NCBI RefSeq assembly: GCF_019956415.1
Contig: NZ_JAHBDK010000023.1
Span: 53,003 to 117,002 of the forward strand
Source of the DNA: Pseudomonas sp. GL-B-19
Lineage (GTDB): Bacteria > Pseudomonadota > Gammaproteobacteria > Pseudomonadales > Pseudomonadaceae
Reading direction: 5' to 3'
Length of the DNA stretch: 64,000 bases
This document shows, in pieces, positions 45,984-54,808 of the stretch (its first letter is position 1; each line of letters begins with the position of its first letter). The notes under the pieces are model-generated. The model ran no database searches. It saw only the letters and a program-made list of their open reading frames with translations, and was not told where the DNA came from. The translations under genes and the position numbers were made by a program.

Positions 45984-46550
45984 ATGCGCCAGAAACCCAC
46001 CATACTTGCCCGCGAGATCGTCGCCACCAGCCGTTTGTTCTGTGTCGAAGAGCTGAAACTGCGCTTTTCCAATGGCGTGGAGCGCACGTACGAGCGTTTG
46101 GTGGGCAAGGGCGCGGGGTATGGCGCGGTGATGGTCGTGGCCATGCTCGATTCAGATCATGCGGTGTTGGTCGAGGAATACTGCGGCGGCACTGATGAAT
46201 ATGAGCTGTCCTTGCCCAAAGGCCTGATCGAGCCGGGTGAAGACGTGCTGGCGGCGGCTGTGCGTGAGCTCAAGGAAGAAGCCGGGTATGGCGCACGGCA
46301 GCTGGAGCATCTGACCGAGTTGTCGTTATCGCCCGGTTACATGAGCCAGAAGATCCAGGTGGTTCTGGCCACTGATCTGTATGAAGAAAGCCTTGAGGGT
46401 GACGAACCCGAGCCGATGGGTGTGGACAAGATCAATCTGCGTGAGTTGTCCGCCCTGGCGCAGAACCCGCGCTTCACCGAGGGCCGTGCCTTGGCGGCGC
46501 TGTATCTGGCCCGTGACTTACTGACCCAGCGTGGGGTGTTTTTGCCATGA
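45984..46550 (+). CDS. nudE: ADP compounds hydrolase NudE
   Basis: 188-residue Nudix hydrolase. The Nudix box is at about 80-103 (GLIEPGEDVLAAAVRELKEE). NudE cleaves ADP-ribose, Ap3A and NADH. It is coupled to cysQ by a 4-base ATGA overlap, as in other gamma-proteobacteria. Confidence 0.93.
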   Translation: MRQKPTILAREIVATSRLFCVEELKLRFSNGVERTYERLVGKGAGYGAVMVVAMLDSDHAVLVEEYCGGTDEYELSLPKGLIEPGEDVLAAAVRELKEEAGYGARQLEHLTELSLSPGYMSQKIQVVLATDLYEESLEGDEPEPMGVDKINLRELSALAQNPRFTEGRALAALYLARDLLTQRGVFLP

Positions 46551-47380
46551 AGTTGAATTTCCCGCATCCATTGATGGCGCCGGTGGTTGAACTGGCATTG
46601 CAGGCTGGCGAGGCGATTCTGCCGTTCTGGCGTACCGGCACCGCCGTGACTGCCAAGGCTGACGATTCTCCGGTGACGGCCGCAGATCTCGCGGCTCATC
46701 ATTTGATTCTGGCCGGGTTGACCGCGCTGGATCCGAGCATCCCGGTGCTGTCCGAAGAAGACGCCAACATCCCGCAAAGCGTGCGTGCCGGGTGGCAGCG
46801 GTGGTGGCTGGTGGACCCGTTGGACGGAACCAAGGAATTCATTTCCGGCAGTGAAGAGTTCACCGTCAATATCGCGCTGATCGAGCAGGGGCGGGTGGTG
46901 TTTGGTGTGGTGTCGATGCCGACCAACGGGCGTTTCTACGTCGGTGGTGCAGGTTTGGGCGCCTGGCGCGGCGACAAGGGAAGTGAGCCATTCCTGATCC
47001 AGGTTCGCGAAGTGCCTGCTGCGGGAGAGGCGTTTACCGTGGTTGCCAGTCGTCGGCATTCGAGCCCGGAACAGGAGCGCTTGTTGGCGGGGTTGAGCGA
47101 CAGTCTGGGCGAGTTGCAACTGGCCAATATCGGCAGTTCGCTGAAGTTCTGCTTGTTGGCGGAAGGGGCGGCGGATTGTTATCCGCGGCTGGCGCCGACT
47201 TCGCAGTGGGACACGGCGGCGGCGCAAGGTGTGCTGGAAGGTGCGGGCGGCGAGGTGCTGGACTTGAGCGGTGCACCGTTTTGTTATCCGGCGCGGGAAT
47301 CGTTGTTGAATGAGTTCTTTTTGGCGCTGCCGGCCAAGGCTGTGTGGCGCGAAAAACTGCTGGAGCTCGCCCGCTCCTGA
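46547..47380 (+). CDS. cysQ: 3'(2'),5'-bisphosphate nucleotidase CysQ
   Basis: 277 residues, inositol monophosphatase fold. Metal-binding motifs LSEED at 69-73 and DPLDGTKEF at 90-98, then the end motif WDTAAAQGVLEGAGG. It removes phosphate from PAP made during sulfate assimilation, relevant to the sulfur theme. Coupled to nudE. Ends before a REP pair. Confidence 0.93.
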   Translation: MKLNFPHPLMAPVVELALQAGEAILPFWRTGTAVTAKADDSPVTAADLAAHHLILAGLTALDPSIPVLSEEDANIPQSVRAGWQRWWLVDPLDGTKEFISGSEEFTVNIALIEQGRVVFGVVSMPTNGRFYVGGAGLGAWRGDKGSEPFLIQVREVPAAGEAFTVVASRRHSSPEQERLLAGLSDSLGELQLANIGSSLKFCLLAEGAADCYPRLAPTSQWDTAAAQGVLEGAGGEVLDLSGAPFCYPARESLLNEFFLALPAKAVWREKLLELARS

Positions 47381-47430
47381 CCGCGGTTAGAGGGGCGCTA
47401 CCCAACAATCTGCCAACTATGCAAAACCCT

Positions 47431-47520
47431 TGTGGGAGCGAGCCTGCTCGCGATAGCGGTTTATCAGTCAACATCATCGTTGAATGTTCGATTGTCATCG
47501 CGAGCAGGCTCGCTCCCACA
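47431..47520. repeat. REP pair after cysQ
   Basis: TGTGGGAGCGAGCCTGCTCG and its inverted copy. The interior (TCAGTCAACAT..GTTGAATGTTCGA) is nearly shared with the element at 57731-57824. Confidence 0.9.
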
Positions 47521-47540
47521 GGTTTTGTGCTGGCCCCGAC

Positions 47541-47996
47541 TTAGCGATGAAGGACGTACTGCCCGGTAAATTTCACCGCATCGTCATCACTGCCGACATT
47601 CACAATCCGTGAATGCAGCGTCAACCGCGCCCGCCCATAGCGCTGATACATCGCCAAAAACTTCTTCCACACCGCGGCACTCGGCGCCTGACAAATCGCT
47701 GTCGCGTCCATGGTCACCGGGAGCGGATAGCTGATCTGCCCTTCGTGAATCACGATGTGCCCGTCTTCAATCCCTTCCTCACGCAAGCGTAAATGCAACC
47801 AGCCCCAACCCGCCAGAACCGCGCCGCAATACAGACTGCCGCCGAACATGGTGCTTTTGTGATTAACGTTGGCTTCCAGCGGCAAGTACAGACGCAGTTG
47901 CTGCTCGTGCCAGTCGAGCACTTTGATGCCCATGGCCTGCGTCAGGGGGATGTCGTGATGGAGAATGGATTCCAGGTGACGACTGTCGCGGTTCAT
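47541..47996 (-). CDS. YiiD-type thioesterase domain protein
   Basis: 151 residues. The pattern VNHKSTMFGGSLYCGAVLAGWGW at about 44-66 is the hotdog region of YiiD C-terminal thioesterases. It is the single-domain form, without the acetyltransferase part of E. coli YiiD. Convergent with cysQ; upstream of it is dctD on the same strand with a 40-base gap. Substrate unknown. Confidence 0.82.
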   Translation of the reverse strand: MNRDSRHLESILHHDIPLTQAMGIKVLDWHEQQLRLYLPLEANVNHKSTMFGGSLYCGAVLAGWGWLHLRLREEGIEDGHIVIHEGQISYPLPVTMDATAICQAPSAAVWKKFLAMYQRYGRARLTLHSRIVNVGSDDDAVKFTGQYVLHR

Positions 47997-48036
47997 GCGT
48001 GGGCCTCTTGTTTGAAGGTGATGATTTAACGGTCGC

Positions 48037-49428
48037 TCAATCGAGATCGTCAGCAGAGCTGCTGGCGCCGCCGGCGAAGTTCAGCCCATGTTTGCGCAGC
48101 TTGTCGTGCAGGGTTTTGCGTGGGATGCCCAGCGCTTCGGCGAGGCTACGCACGGAGCTGTGAGAGCGCGCCAGTTCGGCGGCGATCAGGCTCTTTTCGA
48201 AGTTTTCCACTTGCTCGCTCAATCCGCCGCTGAACCCTTCAGCCGGCGTGCTGGTTCCGCCCCCCGGCGTATTGTTGTCCAGCGCCAGTTCCAGGCCCAG
48301 GGCGAAGCGTTCGGCGGCGTTTTGCAGTTCGCGTACGTTGCCGGGCCAGGTGTGGCGCAGCAGCAGGGCGCGTTGCCCCGGTTGCAGCATATGGGGCGGC
48401 AAACCGTGGCGGGCGCTGGCTTCGTCGGCGAAATGCTGGAACAACACCAACGCGTCTTCACCGCGCTCGCGCAGTGGCGGAATACGCAGCGGCGCGACAT
48501 TCAGGCGGTAATACAAGTCGGCGCGGAAACGCCCTTGATCGGCGGACTGGCGCAGGTCTTCCTTGGTCGCGGCGATGATGCGGATGTCCAGCGGGATCAA
48601 CTGATTGCCGCCCAAACGCTCGACGACGCGTTCCTGCAGCAAGCGCAGCAGTTTCACCTGCACGTCCAGGCTCATGCTTTCGATTTCGTCGAGGAACAGC
48701 GTGCCGCCGTTGGCGAATTCGAACTTGCCGATGCGACGTTTTTGCGCGCCGGTGAACGCCCCGGGCTCATGGCCGAATAGCTCGCTTTCCACCACGGACT
48801 CGGCCAGTGCGCCGGCATTGATTGCCACGAACGGACCGTTACGACGGTTCGACAAATCGTGCAGCGCACGGGCCACGACTTCTTTGCCCGCGCCGGTTTC
48901 ACCGAGGATCAGCACGTCGGCCCTGGTCGCGGCCAGTGCGCCAATCTGCTCGCGCAGGCGCAGCATCGGCGCCGATTGCCCAACCAACCGAGTGCTCAAT
49001 TCATTGCGATCACTCAGGGCCAGACGCAGGCTGCGGTTATCGAGTACTAAGCGACGCAAGGCCAGCGCGCGGCGCACGCTGTCGAGCAGGGCATCGCTGG
49101 CGAAGGGTTTTTCCAGGAAGTCATAGGCCCCCGCACGCATGGCTTGCACCGCCAGCGGTACATCGCCGTGGCCGGTGATCAGCAGCACCGGCAGCTCCGG
49201 GTCCTGGGCATGCAGTTCGGTCAGCAGTTCGAGGCCGTCCATGCCCGGCATGCGAATGTCGCTGACCACCACGCCGGGCCAGTCACGCTCCAGTTGTGCG
49301 GCCAGGCCTTTGGCTTCCGCCAGCGGCAGGATTTTCAGGCCGGCGAGGTCCAGGGTCTGGCTCAGGGCCTGACGCAGATGGGGATCATCGTCGATCAACA
49401 CGACCTGAATGCGGCTGTCGATGGTCAT
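48037..49428 (-). CDS. dctD: Sigma-54 response regulator DctD
   Basis: 463 residues from the ATG at 49428. Receiver domain 1-120 with D57 (VSDIRMPG), AAA+ domain with GETGAGKE, GAFTGA (sigma-54 contact) and DEIES, then a Fis-type helix-turn-helix at the end (SVRSLAEALGIPRKTLHDKLRKHG). The ATG overlaps the dctB stop by four bases. DctD turns on C4-dicarboxylate transport genes with RpoN; the transporter genes themselves are not in the window. Confidence 0.93.
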   Translation of the reverse strand: MTIDSRIQVVLIDDDPHLRQALSQTLDLAGLKILPLAEAKGLAAQLERDWPGVVVSDIRMPGMDGLELLTELHAQDPELPVLLITGHGDVPLAVQAMRAGAYDFLEKPFASDALLDSVRRALALRRLVLDNRSLRLALSDRNELSTRLVGQSAPMLRLREQIGALAATRADVLILGETGAGKEVVARALHDLSNRRNGPFVAINAGALAESVVESELFGHEPGAFTGAQKRRIGKFEFANGGTLFLDEIESMSLDVQVKLLRLLQERVVERLGGNQLIPLDIRIIAATKEDLRQSADQGRFRADLYYRLNVAPLRIPPLRERGEDALVLFQHFADEASARHGLPPHMLQPGQRALLLRHTWPGNVRELQNAAERFALGLELALDNNTPGGGTSTPAEGFSGGLSEQVENFEKSLIAAELARSHSSVRSLAEALGIPRKTLHDKLRKHGLNFAGGASSSADDLD

Positions 49429-51239
49429 GCACTTCGGTCCTCGGACGGTTGCAGGCTTACGCCCGGCGCGCCTGCGCGCAGTTTCAGGGTAATCACGGCG
49501 CCGCCTTCCTTGTGGTTGGCGAACGACAGTTCGCCACCGAAGGCACGCATCAGGGTTTCGCAAATCGCCAACCCCAGTCCAAGTCCCTGGGTGCGGGTCT
49601 TGGTGGTGTAGAAAGGTTCGCTGGCGCGCCCCAGGGCTTCCATGCAAAAGCCGGGACCATTGTCACGAATGTACAGATTGACGCCGTCAGCGGTGGATTG
49701 GGCACTCAACCAGAGTTTACGCGGTGGGCCTTTCTCGGTCAGCGCATCAAGGGCGTTGGCCAACAGATTGCCGAGTACCTGACGCAGACGAGTTTCCCCG
49801 GCCTCGACCCACAACGTGGCGGCCGGCAAGTCGCGGATCAACTCGACTTCCATGCTGCGTCGGCGCTTGGCCAGCAATGCCAGCGCGTCATCCAGCGCCG
49901 GTTGCAGCGCAACGCTTTCCGGCGCGTGACGATCACGGCGGGCGAAAGCGCGCAGGTGAGCAATGATCGAGGCCATTCGCCCGGTCAGTTCGCTGATCAG
50001 TTTGAGGTTGCCGCGTGCATCGTCGGTGCGTTGATGATCGAGCAGCACTTCGGCGTTTTCCGCGTAGCTGCGAATCGCCGCCAGTGGCTGATTGAGCTCA
50101 TGGCTGATACTCGCCGACATGGTTCCCAACGCTGACAATTTACCGGCCTGGACCAGATCATCCTGCGCGCGCACCAGCTCCTGCTGGGCGTGTTCGCGCT
50201 CCAGCACTTCCTGTTTCAGGCGCCGATTGAGGCCTTCGAGGTCGCTGGTCCGCTCGGCGACCCGGCCTTCCAGTTCGCGCCTGGCCTTGGCTTCGAAGGC
50301 GATTCGTTCGAGGTAATGACGGCGGCGCTGCATCATCAGCCCGAGCAGCAGCATCAACACCAACAGCGTTGCGCCACCGATGGCGACCACCGTGCGCACC
50401 GGGCGGTCGATCAGGGTGCGCGGGGCGAGGATGCTGACGTTCCAGCCGGTTTCTGCGATTGGCTGGGTCTGTGTCAGCCAGGCATTGGGGTTGAGTTTCA
50501 ACGGCTTTGGATCGCGGGTCGGGTACGGTTGAACCGCGGTAATGGCCTTGTTTTCTTCATCGGTCAACGGGCGGGTCGAGCGAAATCGCCACTCCGGCCG
50601 CGACGTGAGAATGACCACGCCGTTTTGGTCGGTCAGCAGCAGCTGTTCCGGGGTTTTGCCCCAGAGGCTTTCGGTGTGGTCCAGGTCAACTTTGACCACC
50701 AGCACGCCGACGACCTTTTCGCCATCGCGTACCGCGGCGGCGAAGAAGTAGCCGCGTTTGGCCGAGGTCGTGCCCAGGCCGAAAAACCGTCCGAGTCGCC
50801 CGGCCATGGCTTCGCTGAAATAAGGCCGGAAAGAAAAATTGCGCCCGACGAAGCTGTCGTGCTTGTCCCAATTGGACGCCGCCAGCGTCTTGCCGCTCGT
50901 GTCCATCAAGTACATGACTTCGGCGCCCGTTTGGGTGCTGATGTTTTTCAGCAAGCGGTTGGCATTGCCTTGGGTGACGCCATCATCGGGCGCGCCGAGT
51001 ACGGCGCGCAGGGCCGGCAAGTCGCCGAGGATTTGCGGCAAGACCTCATAACGGTGCAGCGTGCCCAGCAGGTTGGCGACGTACAGGTCGAGGGTCTGAC
51101 GGTTCTGCCCGGCCAGTTCGCTGCGGTAGTAACGCTCGGCCAAGTGCTCCAGCGGCCACAGTAACGGCGCCAGGCACAACGCCAGCAGGGCGAGGCTGCG
51201 CCAGCGGGGTCTGCGAGGGAGGGTCGGAGTCATGAGCAT
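49425..51239 (-). CDS. dctB: Sensor histidine kinase DctB
   Basis: 604 residues. Membrane segments at about 12-32 and 285-308 enclose a periplasmic sensor domain of about 250 residues (double-PAS/dCache type, with SNWDKHDSFVGRNFSFRPYF and VVKVDL). A coiled coil follows, then H-box SASISHELNQPLAAIRSYAEN and ATPase motifs LLANALDAL, IRDNGPGF and TQGLGLGLAI. It senses C4-dicarboxylates and phosphorylates DctD. It begins 30 bases after rfbD, so transcription may partly come through from the rfb operon. Confidence 0.92.
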   Translation of the reverse strand: MLMTPTLPRRPRWRSLALLALCLAPLLWPLEHLAERYYRSELAGQNRQTLDLYVANLLGTLHRYEVLPQILGDLPALRAVLGAPDDGVTQGNANRLLKNISTQTGAEVMYLMDTSGKTLAASNWDKHDSFVGRNFSFRPYFSEAMAGRLGRFFGLGTTSAKRGYFFAAAVRDGEKVVGVLVVKVDLDHTESLWGKTPEQLLLTDQNGVVILTSRPEWRFRSTRPLTDEENKAITAVQPYPTRDPKPLKLNPNAWLTQTQPIAETGWNVSILAPRTLIDRPVRTVVAIGGATLLVLMLLLGLMMQRRRHYLERIAFEAKARRELEGRVAERTSDLEGLNRRLKQEVLEREHAQQELVRAQDDLVQAGKLSALGTMSASISHELNQPLAAIRSYAENAEVLLDHQRTDDARGNLKLISELTGRMASIIAHLRAFARRDRHAPESVALQPALDDALALLAKRRRSMEVELIRDLPAATLWVEAGETRLRQVLGNLLANALDALTEKGPPRKLWLSAQSTADGVNLYIRDNGPGFCMEALGRASEPFYTTKTRTQGLGLGLAICETLMRAFGGELSFANHKEGGAVITLKLRAGAPGVSLQPSEDRSA

Positions 51240-51269
51240 CGGGCGCCTGTGGGTACAGGCGCATTATGC

Positions 51270-52139
51270 CTAGGCTTGCTCGGCAAGACACTCGCGCAGC
51301 GCGCTTTGCCAGTCAGGCTGACTGACGCCCCATTCGCGCTGCAGACGACTGCAGTCGAGGCGTGAGTTCAGCGGCCGGGCCGCTGGTGTCGGGTAGTCGG
51401 TGGACGGAATCGGCAGCAGGTTAGCGCACGGCTTGCCCTGTTCCCGAAGCGCATCGCCAATGGCCTGGGCGAAGCCGAACCATGACGTTTCACCCTGAGC
51501 CGTCAGGTGATACGTGCCCCAGGCACCGGCCTGTCCCGCTTGCCAGCGTTCAATCAGCGCGACGGTGCTGCCAGCAATCGTGCCGGCCCAGGTGGGCGCG
51601 CCGATCTGGTCAGCGACAATGCGCAATTCCGGTTTTTCTTGCAGCAAGCGTTGCATGGTCAGCAGGAAATTACGGCCGTGGGTCGAGTAAACCCAGCTGG
51701 TACGCAAGATCAGGTGCTGGCCTTGTACCGCCGTGATTGCCTGTTCGCCGACCCGTTTGCTCTTGCCATACACGCCGAGCGGATTGGGCACATCGTCTTC
51801 GTTGTAAGGCGCGGTCTTGCTGCCGTCGAACACGTAATCGGTCGAGTAATGAATCAGCGGGATACCCAGCGCCAGCGCTTCTTCGGCCAATACGCCCGGG
51901 CCGGTCGCATTGATGGCAAATGCCAGTTCCGGTTCGTTCTCAGCCTGATCGACAGCCGTGTGAGCCGCTGCGTTGATGATCAGGTCGGGACGAACGCGCT
52001 GGACCTGCCGACGAATCTGTTCCGGTTGAGCCAGATCAAGCTGATCGCGCCCCAGCACAATCAATTCACCGACATCACCCAGGCGACGCTGCAACTCACG
52101 GGAGACCTGACCGTTTTGACCACTGATGAGTATTCTCAT
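51270..52139 (-). CDS. rfbD: dTDP-4-dehydrorhamnose reductase
   Basis: 289-residue extended SDR enzyme. N-terminal NADPH loop ISGQNGQVSRELQ, catalytic YSTDYVFDG region and YGKSKRVGE (YxxxK). Last step of dTDP-L-rhamnose synthesis. Fourth gene of rfbBACD, ATG overlapping the rfbC stop by four bases. The product feeds lipopolysaccharide core/O-antigen or rhamnolipid. Confidence 0.95.
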   Translation of the reverse strand: MRILISGQNGQVSRELQRRLGDVGELIVLGRDQLDLAQPEQIRRQVQRVRPDLIINAAAHTAVDQAENEPELAFAINATGPGVLAEEALALGIPLIHYSTDYVFDGSKTAPYNEDDVPNPLGVYGKSKRVGEQAITAVQGQHLILRTSWVYSTHGRNFLLTMQRLLQEKPELRIVADQIGAPTWAGTIAGSTVALIERWQAGQAGAWGTYHLTAQGETSWFGFAQAIGDALREQGKPCANLLPIPSTDYPTPAARPLNSRLDCSRLQREWGVSQPDWQSALRECLAEQA

Positions 52140-52681
52140 GGAAACAGATCAGCCTCTAAAAAGAGCTGACCGTTCTGATCCTTGGCCGACAACTGCGGGG
52201 CTTCTTCCAGTTGCCAATCGATGGCGAGGGTCGGATCGTCCCAACGAATGCAGCGTTCGGCAGACGGTGTGTAGTAATCCGTAGTCTTGTAGAGGAACTC
52301 GGCGAAGTCGCTGAGTACTACAAACCCATGGGCAAAGCCTTCGGGCACCCAGAGTTGCCGATGTTTGTCGGCGGACAACCGCACCGCCACCCACTGGCCA
52401 AAATGCGCCGAGCTGCGACGGATATCCACTGCGACGTCGAGCACTTCACCGACGGTCACCCGCACCAGTTTTCCCTGGGTGTTTTGCAGTTGGTAGTGCA
52501 GGCCACGCAGCACGCCCTTCTGGGATCGGGAGTGGTTGTCCTGAACGAACTGTGTGTTGAGCCCCGTCGCTTCTTGAAACGCCTTGGCATTGAAGCTTTC
52601 ATAGAAAAAGCCGCGCTCGTCACCGAAGACTTTGGGCTCGATGATCAGTACACCGGGCAAGCCGGTTTCAATCACTTTCAT
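52136..52681 (-). CDS. rfbC: dTDP-4-dehydrorhamnose 3,5-epimerase
   Basis: 181-residue cupin-fold epimerase. Catalytic histidine and lysine segments are present ([19 protein letters not shown]) and the tyrosine segment [10 protein letters not shown]. It epimerises C3 and C5 of dTDP-4-keto-6-deoxyglucose. Start overlaps the rfbA stop by four bases. Confidence 0.95.
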   Translation of the reverse strand: MKVIETGLPGVLIIEPKVFGDERGFFYESFNAKAFQEATGLNTQFVQDNHSRSQKGVLRGLHYQLQNTQGKLVRVTVGEVLDVAVDIRRSSAHFGQWVAVRLSADKHRQLWVPEGFAHGFVVLSDFAEFLYKTTDYYTPSAERCIRWDDPTLAIDWQLEEAPQLSAKDQNGQLFLEADLFP

Positions 52682-53553
52682 TGTTCTTCCCCGGCCAGCA
52701 TGAAGAGGTATTTGCCGTAACCGGTCTTGCCGAAATAACTGGCGCGCTCGAGCAGAAGCTCGCGGCTGATCCAGCCATTTTCGTAGGCAATCTCTTCCAG
52801 GCAGGCGACTTTCAGGCCTTGGCGATGCTCGATGGTCTGCACGTACTGAGAGGCTTCGAGCAGGCTGTCGTGGGTGCCGGTGTCCAGCCAGGCGAAACCG
52901 CGACCGAAGCGCTCGACCTGCAAATCGCCGCGTTGGAGGTAGGCGTTATTGACGTCGGTGATTTCCAGTTCGCCGCGAGGCGAGGGTTTCACGGCCTTGG
53001 CGATGTCGATCACGTCGTTGTCATAGAAATACAGCCCGGTGACGGCGTAGCTGGATTTCGGTTGTTTCGGCTTCTCTTCGATCGACAAGGCTCGGCCTTC
53101 GCTGTCGAAATCAATTACGCCAAAGCGTTCCGGGTCTTTGACCCAATAGCCGAACACGGTCGCGCCAGAAGTGCGTTTTGCCGCGTTTTTCAACTGATCA
53201 CCGAAGTGCTGACCGTGGAAGATGTTGTCGCCGAGGATCAGGCAGACGGGGTCGTCGCCAATAAACTCTTCACCAATCAAAAAGGCTTGGGCCAGACCGT
53301 CTGGCGACGGTTGTTCGGCGTAGCTGAAGTTGACCCCGAACTGACTGCCGTCACCCAACAGGTTGCGGTACTGCGGCAGGTCCTGAGGTGTGGAAATCAG
53401 CAAGATGTCTTTGATGCCGGCCAGCATCAGTACCGAGATCGGGTAGTAGATCATCGGCTTGTCGTAGACCGGTAACAGCTGTTTGGACACGCCAAGCGTG
53501 ATCGGGTGCAAACGCGTACCCGAGCCGCCCGCCAACACTATGCCTTTCATCAT
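52678..53553 (-). CDS. rfbA: Glucose-1-phosphate thymidylyltransferase
   Basis: 291 residues. Nucleotidyltransferase signature [33 protein letters not shown] and the [20 protein letters not shown] segment. Makes dTDP-glucose. Two adjacent ATGs begin it; the first overlaps the rfbB stop by four bases. Confidence 0.96.
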   Translation of the reverse strand: MMKGIVLAGGSGTRLHPITLGVSKQLLPVYDKPMIYYPISVLMLAGIKDILLISTPQDLPQYRNLLGDGSQFGVNFSYAEQPSPDGLAQAFLIGEEFIGDDPVCLILGDNIFHGQHFGDQLKNAAKRTSGATVFGYWVKDPERFGVIDFDSEGRALSIEEKPKQPKSSYAVTGLYFYDNDVIDIAKAVKPSPRGELEITDVNNAYLQRGDLQVERFGRGFAWLDTGTHDSLLEASQYVQTIEHRQGLKVACLEEIAYENGWISRELLLERASYFGKTGYGKYLFMLAGEEQ

Positions 53554-54632
53554 GCGAGAAGCTCCTTGGTATTGATGGCGCCCAGTCGTTCACCCTGATA
53601 GCTGCCGTCCTGAACACGGTGGCACCACTCCAGGTTATCCAGATACCACTGAACGGTCTTGCGCAGGCCGGTTTCGAAGGTTTCTTCGGGTACCCAGCCA
53701 AGTTCGCGTTCGATCTTGCTGGCGTCGATGGCGTAACGCTGGTCGTGGCCAGGACGGTCCTGGACGAAGGTGATCAAATCGGCGAAGTGCGCCACGCCTT
53801 GAGGCTTTTGCGGGGCCAGTTCTTCGAGCAGGGCGCAGATGCCACGCACCACGTCGATGTTCTTCTGTTCGTTGTGACCGCCGATGTTGTACGTCTCGCC
53901 GACCACTCCTTCGGTGACCACTTTGAGCAGCGCGCGGGCGTGATCCTCGACGAACAGCCAGTCACGCACTTGCAGGCCGTTGCCGTACACAGGCAGTGGC
54001 TTGCCTGCGAGGGCGTTGAGAATCACCAGCGGGATCAGCTTCTCGGGGAAGTGGAACGGCCCGTAGTTGTTCGAGCAATTGGTCAGCAATACCGGCAAGC
54101 CGTAGGTGCGCTGCCAGGCGCGGACCAAGTGATCAGACGCTGCTTTGCTGGCGGAATACGGCGAGCTTGGCGCGTAGGGCGTGGTTTCGGTGAACAGATC
54201 GTCGACGCCGTGCAAGTCGCCGTAGACCTCATCGGTGGAGATGTGATGAAAGCGAAAGGCGCTTTTCTCAGGCTCGGCCAAGGTCTGCCAGTAGGCGCGG
54301 GTCGCTTCCAGCAGGCTATAGGTGCCGACGATGTTGGTTTGAATGAAATCCGACGGACCGTCGATGGAGCGGTCAACATGGGATTCGGCCGCCAGGTGCA
54401 TGATCGCGTGCGGCTGGAAGCGCGCCAGGATTGCGCTCACGGTCGCCTGGTCGACGATATCGGCTTGCACGAATTCATAGCGGGTGTCGGTGGCAATGCT
54501 GGTCAACGATTCAAGATTGCCGGCGTAAGTCAATTTGTCCAGGTTGAGCACTTCGTGCTCAGTGTGCCGGATCAGGTGACGAATTAAGGCAGAGCCAATG
54601 AAACCGGCACCGCCGGTGATGAGAATACGCAT
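53550..54632 (-). CDS. rfbB: dTDP-glucose 4,6-dehydratase
   Basis: 360 residues from the ATG at 54632 ([19 protein letters not shown]). Catalytic TDE in ISTDEVYGD and YSASK at the active-site tyrosine. Converts dTDP-glucose to dTDP-4-keto-6-deoxyglucose. First gene of the rfbBACD operon; in P. aeruginosa the order is rmlBDAC, so gene order differs here. The frame extends upstream but only the glycine-loop start is conserved. Confidence 0.95.
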   Translation of the reverse strand: MRILITGGAGFIGSALIRHLIRHTEHEVLNLDKLTYAGNLESLTSIATDTRYEFVQADIVDQATVSAILARFQPHAIMHLAAESHVDRSIDGPSDFIQTNIVGTYSLLEATRAYWQTLAEPEKSAFRFHHISTDEVYGDLHGVDDLFTETTPYAPSSPYSASKAASDHLVRAWQRTYGLPVLLTNCSNNYGPFHFPEKLIPLVILNALAGKPLPVYGNGLQVRDWLFVEDHARALLKVVTEGVVGETYNIGGHNEQKNIDVVRGICALLEELAPQKPQGVAHFADLITFVQDRPGHDQRYAIDASKIERELGWVPEETFETGLRKTVQWYLDNLEWCHRVQDGSYQGERLGAINTKELLA

Positions 54633-54808
54633 GTTGGCCAGCCTTTTTCCGTAAGACGATAGAACGAATGAGCATAGCTTGTCGGCAGGAGCGGGGTGGT
54701 GCAAGAGGGTTGTTGGTCGTATTTGGGATTTACAGCGTCAACGGGGGGTTGATTATCGACCGATGCAGTGGCGATATAAGCGCCTAATAACATTTCAGAG
54801 GTCGCTGT